Shown here piece after piece: positions 15,968 to 25,694 of a DNA stretch of 64,000 nt. Made by a program: the position numbers and the translations under genes. Below the pieces are notes generated by a model. The model was not told where the DNA came from. It was given only the letters and a program-made list of their open reading frames with translations, and did not search any database. The stretch comes from Bacteroidota bacterium (GTDB taxonomy: Bacteria > Bacteroidota > Bacteroidia > AKYH767-A > 2013-40CM-41-45), in assembly GCA_003389385.1 (NCBI GenBank), contig QQVM01000016.1, positions 154,541 through 218,540 on the forward strand, in the 5' to 3' direction. The first letter of the stretch is position 1. Each line of letters starts with the position of its first letter.

Positions 15968-18826
15968 ATGCCGCGAGATATTGAATTTCTGGAGGTTTAC
16001 GGCGCGAGAGTGCATAACCTGAAAAACATTGACCTGAAATTTCCCAGGAACAAGCTTGTTGTGATTACAGGACTTAGCGGAAGCGGAAAGTCTTCACTTG
16101 CATTCGACACGATTTACGCGGAGGGCCAAAGACGTTATCTTGAGAGCTTTTCTGCCTATGCAAGGCAATTTCTGGGAAATATGGAAAGGCCCGATGTGGA
16201 TGCCATCAAAGGACTCAGTCCGGTTATTTCCATTGAACAGAAAACAACAAATCTCAATCCCCGGTCCACTGTCGGAACAATCACCGAAATTTACGATTTC
16301 CTTCGTCTTCTCTATGCGAGAGCCTCGGAGGCATTTTCTCATGTAACAGGAGAAAAGATGATCCGTCTCAGCGATGACCAAATCATTGACCTGATTTTGC
16401 AGAAGTTCGAAGGCAGAAAAATACTGCTTCTTGCGCCCTTGGTGAAAGCAAGAAAAGGACATTACAGGGAGTTATTCGAACAGCTCATGCAGCAAGGCTT
16501 TCTGAGGGTAAGAACCGACGGAAAATTGACGGAACTCAAGAAAGGTATACAAGTGGACAGGTACAAAACGCACGACATTGAGTTGCTCGTTGACCGGATG
16601 GAAGTGACCCCCACTGTGCAAGCACGTTTGAGAGAATCTCTGGCACAGGCAATGAAGACCGGAAAGGGAAGCATTTTGATTGTGGACGCTGATACAGATG
16701 AAGAGCATTATTACAGCAGACATCTGATGTGCCCCACTTCAGGCATTTCATATGATGAGCCCCAGCCTAATACATTTTCATTCAACTCTCCTTACGGGGC
16801 ATGCAGAAAGTGCAACGGGCTTGGCACTGTTTCAGAGGTGGATATTCGGAGCATCATTCCAGACCCATCCCTGAGCATCAAAGCGGGAGGAATTGCGCCT
16901 CTTGGCCCGCAAAAAGATTCCTGGATTTTCAGGCAGCTTACAGCACTTGGAAGAAAGCATCAGTTCAATCTTTCCATGCCCATTGAAGATATTCCTGAAG
17001 AATCACTGAACCTGATACTGTATGGCTCTGATGATGTGCTTACTGTTGCAGGGGATCACACGTCTGATTCGTATCATACCAGCATTACGTATGAGGGAAT
17101 AGTCAACTTCATCGTCGGGCAAGATAACGAACAGGCTTCCTACTCCCTCAAGAAATGGATAAACAGTTTTATGCAGCAGGTGGAATGTCCGGAATGCAAT
17201 GGCGCGAGACTGAAAAAAGAAAGTTTATTTTTTCGAGTAGACGGAAAGAACATCAGCGAATTGGCCAACATGGATATCGGCAAATTGGCTGAATGGTTCT
17301 CTGACCTGGATAAGCGAATCAATGAGAGACAAAGAAAAATTGCTTCTGAAGTAAATAAAGAAATACGAAAGCGAATAAAATTCCTTCTTGATGTAGGACT
17401 TGATTACCTCACTCTGAACAGAAAATCAAAGAGCCTCAGCGGGGGTGAATCGCAAAGAATCAGGCTTGCCACACAAATCGGTTCACGCTTAGTAGGAGTC
17501 TTGTATATTCTCGATGAGCCAAGCATAGGTCTGCATCAGCGCGACAATGTCCGACTGATTAAATCACTTCAGGAATTGCGGGATACCGGAAACTCTGTCG
17601 TAGTGGTGGAACACGACAGGGAGACCATCATGGCAGCGGACTACATTGTCGACCTTGGTCCGGGTGCAGGTACTCATGGCGGAGAAGTAGTGGCTCAAGG
17701 CACACCAAATGAGATTCTGAAACAGGGAGGACTGACCACTGATTACTTGACCGGAAGACGAAACATTGAAGTACCTGAAACAGTCCGCAAGGGTAATGGC
17801 AAACACATTGAACTCAAAGGGGCAAGCGGCAATAACCTGAAAAAAGTAAATGTAAAATTCCCGCTTGGGAAACTCATTTGTGTCAGCGGAGTTTCCGGAA
17901 GCGGGAAATCCACATTGATAAATGAGACGCTATATCCCATTCTAAATCAGCACTTTTACAACTCTCAACAAAAGCCATATCCATACACATCAGTCAAAGG
18001 AATTGAGCATGTAGACAAAGTGATTGAGATAGACCAGAGCCCTATCGGGCGCACACCCCGATCGAATCCGGCGACCTATACTGGGGTATTCACTGACATA
18101 CGAAATTTGTTTTCGCAACTTCCGGAAGCACAGATTCGCGGATATGCTCCAGGTAGGTTTTCCTTCAACGTGAAAGGAGGCCGGTGTGAGACTTGTCAGG
18201 GCGGGGGCATGCGAGTGATTGAAATGAATTTCCTGCCAGACGTGCATGTGGAATGTGAGACTTGCAGAGGCAAAAGATATAATCGGGAAACTCTGGAAAT
18301 ACGATACCGGGGTAAATCCATCAGTGATGTACTCGACATGAGTATTGAGCAGGCTGTAGAATTCTTCAGCCAGCTACCTCATATCCTGCATAAGATCAAT
18401 ACACTGAAAGAAGTCGGACTCGGCTATATCACTCTCGGGCAGCAGAGCACCACTCTTTCGGGAGGTGAAGCGCAAAGGGTAAAACTTGCAAGCGAACTCA
18501 GCAAGCGTGACACAGGAAATACATTTTACATACTCGACGAACCTACTACAGGTCTGCATTTCGAAGACATCAGGATATTACTTGAAGTGTTGAACCGACT
18601 GGTTGACAAAGGAAATACAGTGCTTGTGATCGAACACAACATGGATGTAATCAAAGTCTCAGACCACATTATTGACCTGGGTCCGGAAGGAGGCGACAGA
18701 GGCGGAAGAATTGTGTGCGAAGGAAATCCTGCCGAGATCCTTAAAAGCAAAGACAGTATAACTGCAAGATTTTTACAAAAAGAACTTGAAAATGAAGCAG
18801 AATTGAGTAACCTTAAAAAAAACTGA
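15968..18826 (+). CDS. uvrA: excinuclease ABC subunit A
   Basis: 952 residues from the ATG at 15968, matching the usual UvrA length; the open frame reaches back to 15791 but that part overlaps porQ in antisense. UvrA recognises bulky DNA damage and loads UvrB in nucleotide excision repair. The first ATPase has Walker [17 protein letters not shown] and signature [13 protein letters not shown]. The second has [16 protein letters not shown] and [13 protein letters not shown]. The zinc modules show [31 protein letters not shown] and [10 protein letters not shown]. The conserved [20 protein letters not shown] region is present as [19 protein letters not shown]. No truncation or anomaly is visible. 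Confidence 0.97.
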   Translation: MPRDIEFLEVYGARVHNLKNIDLKFPRNKLVVITGLSGSGKSSLAFDTIYAEGQRRYLESFSAYARQFLGNMERPDVDAIKGLSPVISIEQKTTNLNPRSTVGTITEIYDFLRLLYARASEAFSHVTGEKMIRLSDDQIIDLILQKFEGRKILLLAPLVKARKGHYRELFEQLMQQGFLRVRTDGKLTELKKGIQVDRYKTHDIELLVDRMEVTPTVQARLRESLAQAMKTGKGSILIVDADTDEEHYYSRHLMCPTSGISYDEPQPNTFSFNSPYGACRKCNGLGTVSEVDIRSIIPDPSLSIKAGGIAPLGPQKDSWIFRQLTALGRKHQFNLSMPIEDIPEESLNLILYGSDDVLTVAGDHTSDSYHTSITYEGIVNFIVGQDNEQASYSLKKWINSFMQQVECPECNGARLKKESLFFRVDGKNISELANMDIGKLAEWFSDLDKRINERQRKIASEVNKEIRKRIKFLLDVGLDYLTLNRKSKSLSGGESQRIRLATQIGSRLVGVLYILDEPSIGLHQRDNVRLIKSLQELRDTGNSVVVVEHDRETIMAADYIVDLGPGAGTHGGEVVAQGTPNEILKQGGLTTDYLTGRRNIEVPETVRKGNGKHIELKGASGNNLKKVNVKFPLGKLICVSGVSGSGKSTLINETLYPILNQHFYNSQQKPYPYTSVKGIEHVDKVIEIDQSPIGRTPRSNPATYTGVFTDIRNLFSQLPEAQIRGYAPGRFSFNVKGGRCETCQGGGMRVIEMNFLPDVHVECETCRGKRYNRETLEIRYRGKSISDVLDMSIEQAVEFFSQLPHILHKINTLKEVGLGYITLGQQSTTLSGGEAQRVKLASELSKRDTGNTFYILDEPTTGLHFEDIRILLEVLNRLVDKGNTVLVIEHNMDVIKVSDHIIDLGPEGGDRGGRIVCEGNPAEILKSKDSITARFLQKELENEAELSNLKKN

Positions 18827-18938
18827 TCGTTTTTAAATAAGCTTTACGCAAAGAGACTAACAAATCTGATTCCGGAGTGTTTTCAAGTTCCGGCAAGATT
18901 TAAAGGAGTTGCAGAGCAGAAAAATCAAACAGAAAGAA

Positions 18939-19646
18939 ATGAACTTCGACGAATTAAAAATACGCAAAGCATTTTCAGACAAAGACTGGCAGGAAATTAA
19001 AGCGCATGACACCTGGCAGATTTTCAAGATCATGTCAGAATTTGTAGACGGCTTTGAAAAAATGAGCAAGATTGGTCCATGTGTTTCCATCTTCGGATCA
19101 GCACGAACAAAACCCGAGCACGAATATTACAAGCTTGCGGAAGAAGTAGCATATAAACTCACCAAAGAAGGTTATGGTATCATTACCGGTGGCGGACCTG
19201 GTATTATGGAAGCGGCAAACAAAGGCGCAAAGACTGCAGGCGGCAAATCGGTCGGACTGAATATCGAGCTCCCATTCGAGCAGAGCAGTAATCCTTATAT
19301 TGATTCAGACAAGCTGATCACTTTCGATTACTTCTTTGTCCGAAAGCTCATGTTCATCAAATACGCGCAAGGTTTTGTAGTGCTTCCGGGAGGTTTCGGA
19401 ACTATGGATGAACTTTTTGAAGCCCTCACCCTCATTCAAACCAAGAAGATCGGAAAGTTTCCGATTGTACTGGTCGGAAAAGAATACTGGCAGGGCCTTT
19501 TCGACTGGATCAAGAACACACTGATTACAGAAAAGATGATAGCTCCAAACGACATGAATCTCTTCCTGCTGGCGGAGAGCGCGGATCATGCCGTATCTCA
19601 CATCAACGAGTTTTATTCCCGCTATCTGCTCAAGCCAAACTTCTGA
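18939..19646 (+). CDS. LOG-family (TIGR00730) Rossmann-fold protein
   Basis: 235 residues from the ATG at 18939; the apparent start at 18909 is a TTG. The two signatures are YGIITGGGPGIMEAANKGA and VVLPGGFGTMDELFEAL, that is, the PGGxGTxxE motif of the LOG/lysine decarboxylase-like family. Characterised relatives are phosphoribohydrolases that release cytokinin-type bases from nucleoside monophosphates; others cleave purine nucleotides. The N-terminal 50 residues (WQIFKIMSEFVDGFEKM) are typical of the longer bacterial subgroup that is often annotated as a nucleotide 5'-monophosphate nucleosidase. Substrate is not predictable here. It stands between uvrA and the SPOR protein without an obvious shared operon. 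Confidence 0.88.
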   Translation: MNFDELKIRKAFSDKDWQEIKAHDTWQIFKIMSEFVDGFEKMSKIGPCVSIFGSARTKPEHEYYKLAEEVAYKLTKEGYGIITGGGPGIMEAANKGAKTAGGKSVGLNIELPFEQSSNPYIDSDKLITFDYFFVRKLMFIKYAQGFVVLPGGFGTMDELFEALTLIQTKKIGKFPIVLVGKEYWQGLFDWIKNTLITEKMIAPNDMNLFLLAESADHAVSHINEFYSRYLLKPNF

Positions 19647-19751
19647 TAATTCACTCCTTGTTATCAACAAATCTTAATTGATAACTGAACAATTATTTCC
19701 ACAATCCTGTCTGTCAGGGTTGTATTTTCATGGCAGATATCATTTGGATAA

Positions 19752-21011
19752 ATGACCAAATCGCTTGCAGCACTTCTGTCTGCATCCATACTGATTCTTT
19801 TGTCTTCCCTGCAATTGCCGCATGAGGATATTTCCGCTACTGTCAAGGTCCCCGGCAATGTGAAGGGGGGTGAAGAGTTTCAGGTAAGTGTTACTGTTTA
19901 CAAAAAAAACATAAGCGGATTTGCACGCTTACAGCAATTTCTTCCCGAGGGATTCGCAGCTGAACCGATTGAAACGGCAAACGCACAGTTTATTGAAGAC
20001 GGAAACAGCATCAAGTTCATCTGGATTCAGCTTCCGGCCAGCGATTCTTTTACTGTATCCTATTCAGTAAAATCCCTTGAAGAAAGTTCAGGTTTAAAAG
20101 TCATCACCGGGGTTTTCATTTACATTGAAGACGAAAAAACAAGGCAATTTGCTTTGCAGCCTGCCGAAATCATTTTCGGCACTGCACATCAGCCTACCCT
20201 CAATCAAAGTGCTCCGACAGTTGACCGCAAATTGTGGGTGACTGCGGCAGAAAAAAATGAATATCAGGTAGAGCTGACCATCAGTCCGAACACTTACGGA
20301 ATGGCTGCAAAATATGTAGACAATATTCCTGAAGGATTTGAAGCGAGTCTGGTAGAAGCACAAGGCGGAACATTTCTCTTTGCCGACAATAAAGTCATAT
20401 TCAGCTGGCCGGTTCTGCCGCAAGGCACTTTCAAGATTTCATATCTCGTGAGGTCCGCAAAGTCCGGTGAGACACCCAACATTGACGGAATGCTGGTATA
20501 CGGGCATTCGGCAAAAAATTTGGAAATAGACAGTTCGACTGAGGAAACAGACATGTTACGTCAGGCCATCCAATCGTCCGCAGACCCTGCAGATAATATT
20601 ATAGCGGAACTCTTCAACTCCGAAAAAAACAAGGAAAGCATTGCGATGGAGGCTGCAAGAGAAAAGAAAATTCCGCAAATCACTCTTGCTGCCCCAGGTC
20701 CGATTTCAACTCCTGCCCTCTCCTCAACTCCCGGAATTTATTACAAAGTCCAGATTGCAGCAACCATCAGAAGTCCTGAACGAAACACCGAATTCTTCAG
20801 AAAAAGACATGGAATTGAGGATTTTGTGGAACTGACTTATCATGAAGGCTGGAAAAAGTATCTGATTGGCACATGTCCGGATTATAAAAGCGCACAAGAT
20901 CTCAGGAAAAAAACTGTAATAAATATACCCGATGCGTTCATTGTTGCCTATAACAATGGAATAAGAATTTCAGTAAAAGAGGCGCTGGAAATTGCCAGTC
21001 TTACACCATAA
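19752..21011 (+). CDS. secreted protein with a C-terminal SPOR-like domain
   Basis: 419 residues. It has a signal peptide (MTKSLAALLSASILILLSSL). Two related beta-sandwich units follow at about 25-145 and 160-270. They share the pattern of a polarity-rich strand, LPEGFAAEPIE or IPEGFEASLVEA, then IKFIWIQLP or VIFSWPVLP, and FTVSYSVKS or FKISYLVRS. This resembles the DUF11-type repeats of surface proteins. A low-complexity linker leads to a SPOR-like C-terminus (YYKVQIAATIRSPERN, then WKKYLIGTCPDYKSAQDL), which in other proteins binds denuded peptidoglycan. It may link the cell wall to an outer-membrane structure. The downstream outer-membrane protein starts 46 bp later and is probably cotranscribed. 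Family not recognised with certainty. Confidence 0.65.
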   Translation: MTKSLAALLSASILILLSSLQLPHEDISATVKVPGNVKGGEEFQVSVTVYKKNISGFARLQQFLPEGFAAEPIETANAQFIEDGNSIKFIWIQLPASDSFTVSYSVKSLEESSGLKVITGVFIYIEDEKTRQFALQPAEIIFGTAHQPTLNQSAPTVDRKLWVTAAEKNEYQVELTISPNTYGMAAKYVDNIPEGFEASLVEAQGGTFLFADNKVIFSWPVLPQGTFKISYLVRSAKSGETPNIDGMLVYGHSAKNLEIDSSTEETDMLRQAIQSSADPADNIIAELFNSEKNKESIAMEAAREKKIPQITLAAPGPISTPALSSTPGIYYKVQIAATIRSPERNTEFFRKRHGIEDFVELTYHEGWKKYLIGTCPDYKSAQDLRKKTVINIPDAFIVAYNNGIRISVKEALEIASLTP

Positions 21012-21057
21012 TCTGATTTTAACAAACAACATATACGCATTTCAAAACGGTTTTCGT

Positions 21058-22485
21058 ATGATTACATCATTTACGGGGAATTCAATAACACGAGGAAGTT
21101 CATCCCTCTTCAGACTGTCCTTGCTACTGCTTCTCTCATTCATTGTCCTGCCTTTCGAGGCAAGGCCTGAAGAGAAAAAGAAAGAGGAGTCTGGTCTTAA
21201 ATCAAAACTTCCCACATTCGGAGCAGGAGGAGGATTTCTGTACTTCATGGGAGACATCGGCTACAAGCAATACAATGAACCACTCACATCAAGTTCTGCA
21301 TTCCAGCTTGAACTTCAGCACAAATCCAATTCACGTACATCCATTTCAGCATTTATCCTGTCCGGAAATGTATTCGGCGAAGAAAAATCAAGAAGCCGGA
21401 CTCTTAATTTCCGTTCTTCAATTGTATCGCAAGGGTTGATGGTGCGCTACGACTTCCTGAATGAAAAGAAGCCAGGGCAGATTCTGATACCTTTTATCAC
21501 CGGCGGACTTGAATACATGTTCTTCCGTGCAAAAGCTGACCATAAGGATGCAGCAGGAAATACATATTACTACTGGGATGACGGAAGCATTCGCAGTCTG
21601 GATCAAAATGATCCGAATGCGCAGACAGCTGTAACACTTTATCGCGACTACAAATATGAAACAGATCTCCGTCAGGCAAACATCGACGGATTTGGCAATT
21701 ATCGTGAAGGAAGCTTGGCCATGCCGGTTGGCGGTGGTCTTCGTTTAAAGATTTCTCCCAAAGTATCTCTTCAACTCAGCACTGTGATGCATTACGTTTA
21801 CACAGATATGATTGATGCCATAAGTGAAAACAGCACCGGTACAAGAGCAGGAGATTCCAAGAATGATCGTCTTCTTTACTCATCTGCTTCACTTCGCTAC
21901 GACTTCTCAGCACGAAAAACTGATGGCAACAAATACAAATTCACAGCAGAAGATTTACGTAATGTAGATTTCAGTTCCATCGACATGGAAGATTCGGATA
22001 AGGACGGGGTAATAGATCTTCTTGATGTATCTCCTGATACTCCTAAAGGTGTGAAAGTGGATGCTCAGGGGAGGCCTCTGGACAGTGACAATGACGGCAT
22101 TCCGGACTATAAAGACAAAGAGCCAAATTCAGCCAAGAATGCAGTGGTGAATCAGGAAGGAGTTACCATCACTGAACAAATGATTGAAGAGAAATTCCGC
22201 AGAGATTCGCTAGCAGCCATGCCTGCAGTAATTGAATACATTGACAGTTACGAACGACTTGTGAAGAGGAATCCGGATTTTGAAAAGGAGCAAAAGCTGC
22301 AGTCCAAGTCCCTCAACAATTCCAACAAAGCAATTCCTGTACGTTTTTCTACGATCGACACAGACAAGAACGGACACATTTCTCCTCCTGAAATAGGAAT
22401 TGCAATCGACCAATTCATGGCAGGAAAATCAACTTATACGGTTTCCGAATTCTACAACCTGATTGACTTTTTCTTCAATCAATAG
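21058..22485 (+). CDS. outer-membrane beta-barrel protein with TSP3 and EF-hand calcium motifs
   Basis: 475 residues from the ATG at 21058. A signal sequence (LFRLSLLLLLSFIVLPFEA) comes first, then a beta-barrel region to about residue 300 (LPTFGAGGGFLYFMGDIGYK at its start and LLYSSASLRYDFSA at its end). Next come type-3 thrombospondin repeats, DSDKDGVIDLLDVSPDTP and DSDNDGIPDYKDKEP, which bind calcium. In this phylum such repeats often precede an OmpA domain, but that domain is absent. Instead the protein ends in a single EF-hand-like loop, DTDKNGHISPPEI. It is probably calcium-bound on one membrane face. It follows the SPOR protein closely, suggesting the pair acts together at the envelope. 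Confidence 0.75.
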   Translation: MITSFTGNSITRGSSSLFRLSLLLLLSFIVLPFEARPEEKKKEESGLKSKLPTFGAGGGFLYFMGDIGYKQYNEPLTSSSAFQLELQHKSNSRTSISAFILSGNVFGEEKSRSRTLNFRSSIVSQGLMVRYDFLNEKKPGQILIPFITGGLEYMFFRAKADHKDAAGNTYYYWDDGSIRSLDQNDPNAQTAVTLYRDYKYETDLRQANIDGFGNYREGSLAMPVGGGLRLKISPKVSLQLSTVMHYVYTDMIDAISENSTGTRAGDSKNDRLLYSSASLRYDFSARKTDGNKYKFTAEDLRNVDFSSIDMEDSDKDGVIDLLDVSPDTPKGVKVDAQGRPLDSDNDGIPDYKDKEPNSAKNAVVNQEGVTITEQMIEEKFRRDSLAAMPAVIEYIDSYERLVKRNPDFEKEQKLQSKSLNNSNKAIPVRFSTIDTDKNGHISPPEIGIAIDQFMAGKSTYTVSEFYNLIDFFFNQ

Positions 22486-22567
22486 ATAAACAATGGATTA
22501 AAAATCACCTTTCTCCTGGTGTAAGATTTGGGGGAAATTCGACACAACATCCTTAATGCAATTTTGT

Positions 22568-22599
22568 ATGATATAAGACCGGAAACGGTCTTATATCAT
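22568..22599 (+). other. perfect stem-loop upstream of the hybrid kinase
   Basis: A 14-bp perfect inverted repeat, ATGATATAAGACCG / CGGTCTTATATCAT, with a GAAA loop. In RNA this would be a GNRA tetraloop on a C-G-rich tip. The second arm ends eight bases before the kinase start codon. There is no T-run after it, so it is not a standard terminator for the upstream gene. Confidence 0.85.
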
Positions 22600-22607
22600 T
22601 TATAGCT

Positions 22608-25067
22608 ATGTCAGAAAACAAATTGCAAATACTGGTGGTGGAAGATGACCATTTAGACAGGATAATAATAAAAAAGGCACTCAATGGCTGCGGGATACCT
22701 GTTAACATTCACTTCGCGGAAGATCATGAAAGCGGATTGGCCGCAGCAGATGGAAAAGAATTCGACGGAATTTTTCTGGACTATAATCTTCCTGGTGGTA
22801 CCGGGCTTGAGCTGCTTATGGCTATTCGCGACTCAGGCAACACCTCACCCATTATTATCGTGACCAGCCAGGGAGACGAGAAAATTGCTGTAGAAGTGAT
22901 GAAGAACGGAGCGAACGATTACATTCCAAAATCGCTGCTCTCTCCTGACGGTATCGGACAGAGCGTACGATACATGGTAAATCTCAAGCAGAAAGAAAGC
23001 GAGAGCAAACTTCTTCAGAAAAAACTCGAAGACACCAAGAGAAGGCTTCAAACGGTAGTATCCAATTCTCCAATTATACTTTTCACGCTAGACAATCATG
23101 GCATCTATCATTTATTTGAGGGGAAAGGCATTGATTCATTAGGGTTGAGCAGCACGGAAATCATAGGCAAACATTTTTCTCAAATTGAAAACTTCCCGCT
23201 AAGTCATGACATGTTTGAAAAAGCAATAGCAGGAGAGGAAATCGCCGTGGTTCTTGAAATAGGATCTGCATTCTTCCAGGTCACCTTTACACAAATCCTG
23301 AATGACGAAAACAAAGTGGAGGGAATTACCGGTGTTGCTTCCGACATTACTACTCATAAGGAAGCTGAAGCGGAACTTTTGAATGCAAAGATTTATGCTG
23401 AACAAACCGCCAAGATCAAGGAACAGTTTCTTGCCAACATGAGTCATGAAATCAGGACTCCGATGAACGGCATTATAGGTCTTACACGACTCTTGCTGGA
23501 AAGCAGGCTGACTAATGAGCAGAGGAAATTTCTACAGTCAATCAAGACATGCTCCGACAACCTGCTGGTGATCATCAATGACATTCTCGACTTCTCAAAA
23601 ATAGAAGCGGGAAAGATGACATTTGAAAAAGTCCCATTCAGGGTCCATGAATTGATTCATCACACACAGGAATTGTTCCAGGTGAAAGCAGACGAGAAAT
23701 CAATCAGTCTGGTCAGCAGGATAGATGATAATGTACCTGCAAGAATACAAGGAGATCCAACCAGGCTCAACCAGATCCTGAATAACCTGGTAAGTAACGC
23801 CATCAAGTTCACGGAAAAAGGAGAGGTGAGTATCAATGTCAAGGCTACGGACATACAAAATAATAAAGCCATACTTCAGTTTGATGTAAAAGACACTGGG
23901 ATAGGAATTCCACAGGTGAGCATCAAGAACATTTTTGAAAGCTTCACTCAAGCCAAAAATGATACGAGTCGCAAGTTCGGTGGCACCGGACTGGGGCTAA
24001 CCATTGTGAAGAAAATGATTGAGTTGCAAGGCGGAGAAATAAATGTGAGCAGTGAACCAGGAAAAGGAAGCACATTCAGTTTTAATCTCACATTCGAAAT
24101 CAGCAATAAATCAGACGCTTCTAAAGAGATGATTGCAGAAAATACAGATCTGGACACTTCTCATCTTTGCGTACTGGCAGCGGAAGACAATCCGATCAAC
24201 CAGCTCGTAATAAAGAAGTTGTTCGAGAAATGGAACACAAGACTTGTCATTGCCGGCAACGGTCTTGAAGCTTTGGAGAGAATCCAACAGGAAAACTTCG
24301 ACATCGTGCTGATGGATATACAGATGCCTGAAATGGACGGATATACCGCATGCAGGAAAATAAGGACAGAGCTCCCCACCTCTTACAGGCAAATTCCGGT
24401 ATTGGCGATGACGGCTCACGCCACACCATTGGAAAGGCAGAAATGTTATGATGCCGGCATGGATGACTACATAACGAAACCGTTTGATCCTCATACACTA
24501 AAAAATATCATCATACGCCTAACCCAAAGCAATAAAGCTGCGTTAAAGGACGTTCCCGTTCCAGCACACGAAACGGAAAGTTCCAAACAGTTTTCTGAAT
24601 CTGATCAAACAAAAGAAATGATTCCACAGCACAATCTAAACTCCGATAAGGCAAATCCTTTCCGGCCAGACCTGACAATAGAAAATCCGTCTGTACGTCC
24701 TATTCAGGAAATTCCTGCAGGAGCGAAAATCAACCTCAGCTATCTAAAGGAACTGGCAGAAGGAAATGATGCCTTTATCATTGAGATGATAGAAATGTTC
24801 CTGAACAAGACTCCACTTGCACTTGACGAAATGAATGAAAATTTCAAAAAGCAAAACTGGGATGAGCTTCGTAAAACTGCACACAGGATTAAGCCATCTT
24901 TTGGTTATATCGGATTGTCTGACACGCAGAAAGCATTAGCTGAAATCGAACGCCTCAGTGAGAATTCCACTGAGCCAGACAAGGTGCAATCGCTGATGAA
25001 AGAAGTCAACCATGTCTGCAAATCAGTATTCAGGCAACTTCAGACTGAACTTTCCGCAATGAAATAA
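22608..25067 (+). CDS. hybrid histidine kinase: REC-PAS-HisKA-HATPase-REC-HPt
   Basis: 819 residues, no membrane helix. The N-terminal receiver (ILVVEDDHLD) has acceptor Asp58 in IFLDYNLPGG. A coiled linker leads to a PAS domain at about 150-265 (VVSNSPIILFTLDNHGIYHL). HisKA His280 is in NMSHEIRTPMNGIIGL. The HATPase domain shows LNNLVSNAIKFTEKG, DTGIGIP and FGGTGLGLTIVKK. The second receiver has Asp570 (LMDIQMPEMDGY), and a Pro/Ser-rich linker joins it to an HPt domain with His759 (TAHRIKPSFGY). The N-terminal receiver means the kinase itself is probably controlled by another kinase. A terminator follows, then a lone response regulator and the YaiO/CotH/HEAT/GT2 genes, for which it is the best candidate regulator. 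Confidence 0.93.
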   Translation: MSENKLQILVVEDDHLDRIIIKKALNGCGIPVNIHFAEDHESGLAAADGKEFDGIFLDYNLPGGTGLELLMAIRDSGNTSPIIIVTSQGDEKIAVEVMKNGANDYIPKSLLSPDGIGQSVRYMVNLKQKESESKLLQKKLEDTKRRLQTVVSNSPIILFTLDNHGIYHLFEGKGIDSLGLSSTEIIGKHFSQIENFPLSHDMFEKAIAGEEIAVVLEIGSAFFQVTFTQILNDENKVEGITGVASDITTHKEAEAELLNAKIYAEQTAKIKEQFLANMSHEIRTPMNGIIGLTRLLLESRLTNEQRKFLQSIKTCSDNLLVIINDILDFSKIEAGKMTFEKVPFRVHELIHHTQELFQVKADEKSISLVSRIDDNVPARIQGDPTRLNQILNNLVSNAIKFTEKGEVSINVKATDIQNNKAILQFDVKDTGIGIPQVSIKNIFESFTQAKNDTSRKFGGTGLGLTIVKKMIELQGGEINVSSEPGKGSTFSFNLTFEISNKSDASKEMIAENTDLDTSHLCVLAAEDNPINQLVIKKLFEKWNTRLVIAGNGLEALERIQQENFDIVLMDIQMPEMDGYTACRKIRTELPTSYRQIPVLAMTAHATPLERQKCYDAGMDDYITKPFDPHTLKNIIIRLTQSNKAALKDVPVPAHETESSKQFSESDQTKEMIPQHNLNSDKANPFRPDLTIENPSVRPIQEIPAGAKINLSYLKELAEGNDAFIIEMIEMFLNKTPLALDEMNENFKKQNWDELRKTAHRIKPSFGYIGLSDTQKALAEIERLSENSTEPDKVQSLMKEVNHVCKSVFRQLQTELSAMK

Positions 25068-25098
25068 AGCATTCTGAATTCAATATGATTAATAACAG

Positions 25099-25128
25099 AA
25101 AAGACTCTCTTGCGAGGGTCTTTTTTTT
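25099..25128 (+). terminator. intrinsic terminator after the hybrid kinase
   Basis: Hairpin AAGACTCTC / GAGGGTCTT with a 4-base loop and one G-U pair (25101-25122), followed directly by eight T (25121-25128). Confidence 0.88.
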
Positions 25129-25229
25129 AACATTGAGGCTTTGATGATATTGATATATTCAGACTTTCAACCAAGCTTGATTGGATTAAAATATTGTATC
25201 TTGGCCCTGCCCTACATGCACAAGGCAAG

Positions 25230-25595
25230 ATGAAAGTACTGATCTGTGAGGACGATGAGATGGTCCTCAAAATGGTAGAATTTAAACTCCAGAAAGAGGG
25301 ATATGAAGTAAGTTTGGCTACAGACGGAAAGGAAGCCATGGATAAAATCCGTTCCTTTGATCCAGACATAATCATCACTGACATAATGATGCCGTACATG
25401 ACAGGCCTTGAGATTGTTCATCAGGTACGAAAGGAACTGAACCGAGAAACTCCCATCATCATAGTTTCTTCCATAGGTCTTGAAAAGACCGTTTTGGAGG
25501 CATTTCAGTTAGGCGCGGATGATTTCATCACAAAACCATTCAGTCCGAACGAGCTTTCTGTCAGAGTGAAAAAATTATTGATGAAATCTGTTTGA
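25230..25595 (+). CDS. single-domain response regulator
   Basis: 121 residues from the ATG at 25230, with AAGGC just upstream as a weak ribosome site; the open frame further upstream is not needed. The protein is only a receiver domain: acidic pair CEDDEMV at 7-9, phospho-acceptor Asp51 in IIITDIMMPYMTG, a conserved Ser in IIIVSS and the Lys in FITKPFSPNELSVRV. The end (VRVKKLLMKS) is a receiver helix without an output domain. It may act as a phosphate shuttle or allosteric partner for the neighbouring hybrid kinase or for the export proteins downstream. It starts 162 bp after the kinase stop, beyond a terminator. Confidence 0.9.
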   Translation: MKVLICEDDEMVLKMVEFKLQKEGYEVSLATDGKEAMDKIRSFDPDIIITDIMMPYMTGLEIVHQVRKELNRETPIIIVSSIGLEKTVLEAFQLGADDFITKPFSPNELSVRVKKLLMKSV

Positions 25596-25646
25596 TTTTC
25601 AAACATTTCAATTCAGAAAACGTATAATTTCCGATTGATCAGACGG

Positions 25647-25679
25647 TTGGAAAAACTTCCATACCTGATCCTATCTTTG
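25647..25679 (+). promoter_or_regulatory. promoter of the YaiO/CotH/HEAT/GT2 operon
   Basis: TATCTTTG at 25672-25679 is an exact match to the Bacteroidota -7 element, and a TTG at 25647-25649 lies 22 bases upstream as the -33 element. The YaiO ATG is 15 bases downstream. The next three genes follow in the same direction with gaps of 7, 64 and 3 bp. Confidence 0.55.
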
Positions 25680-25694
25680 TGGCGTTGAATCTTC

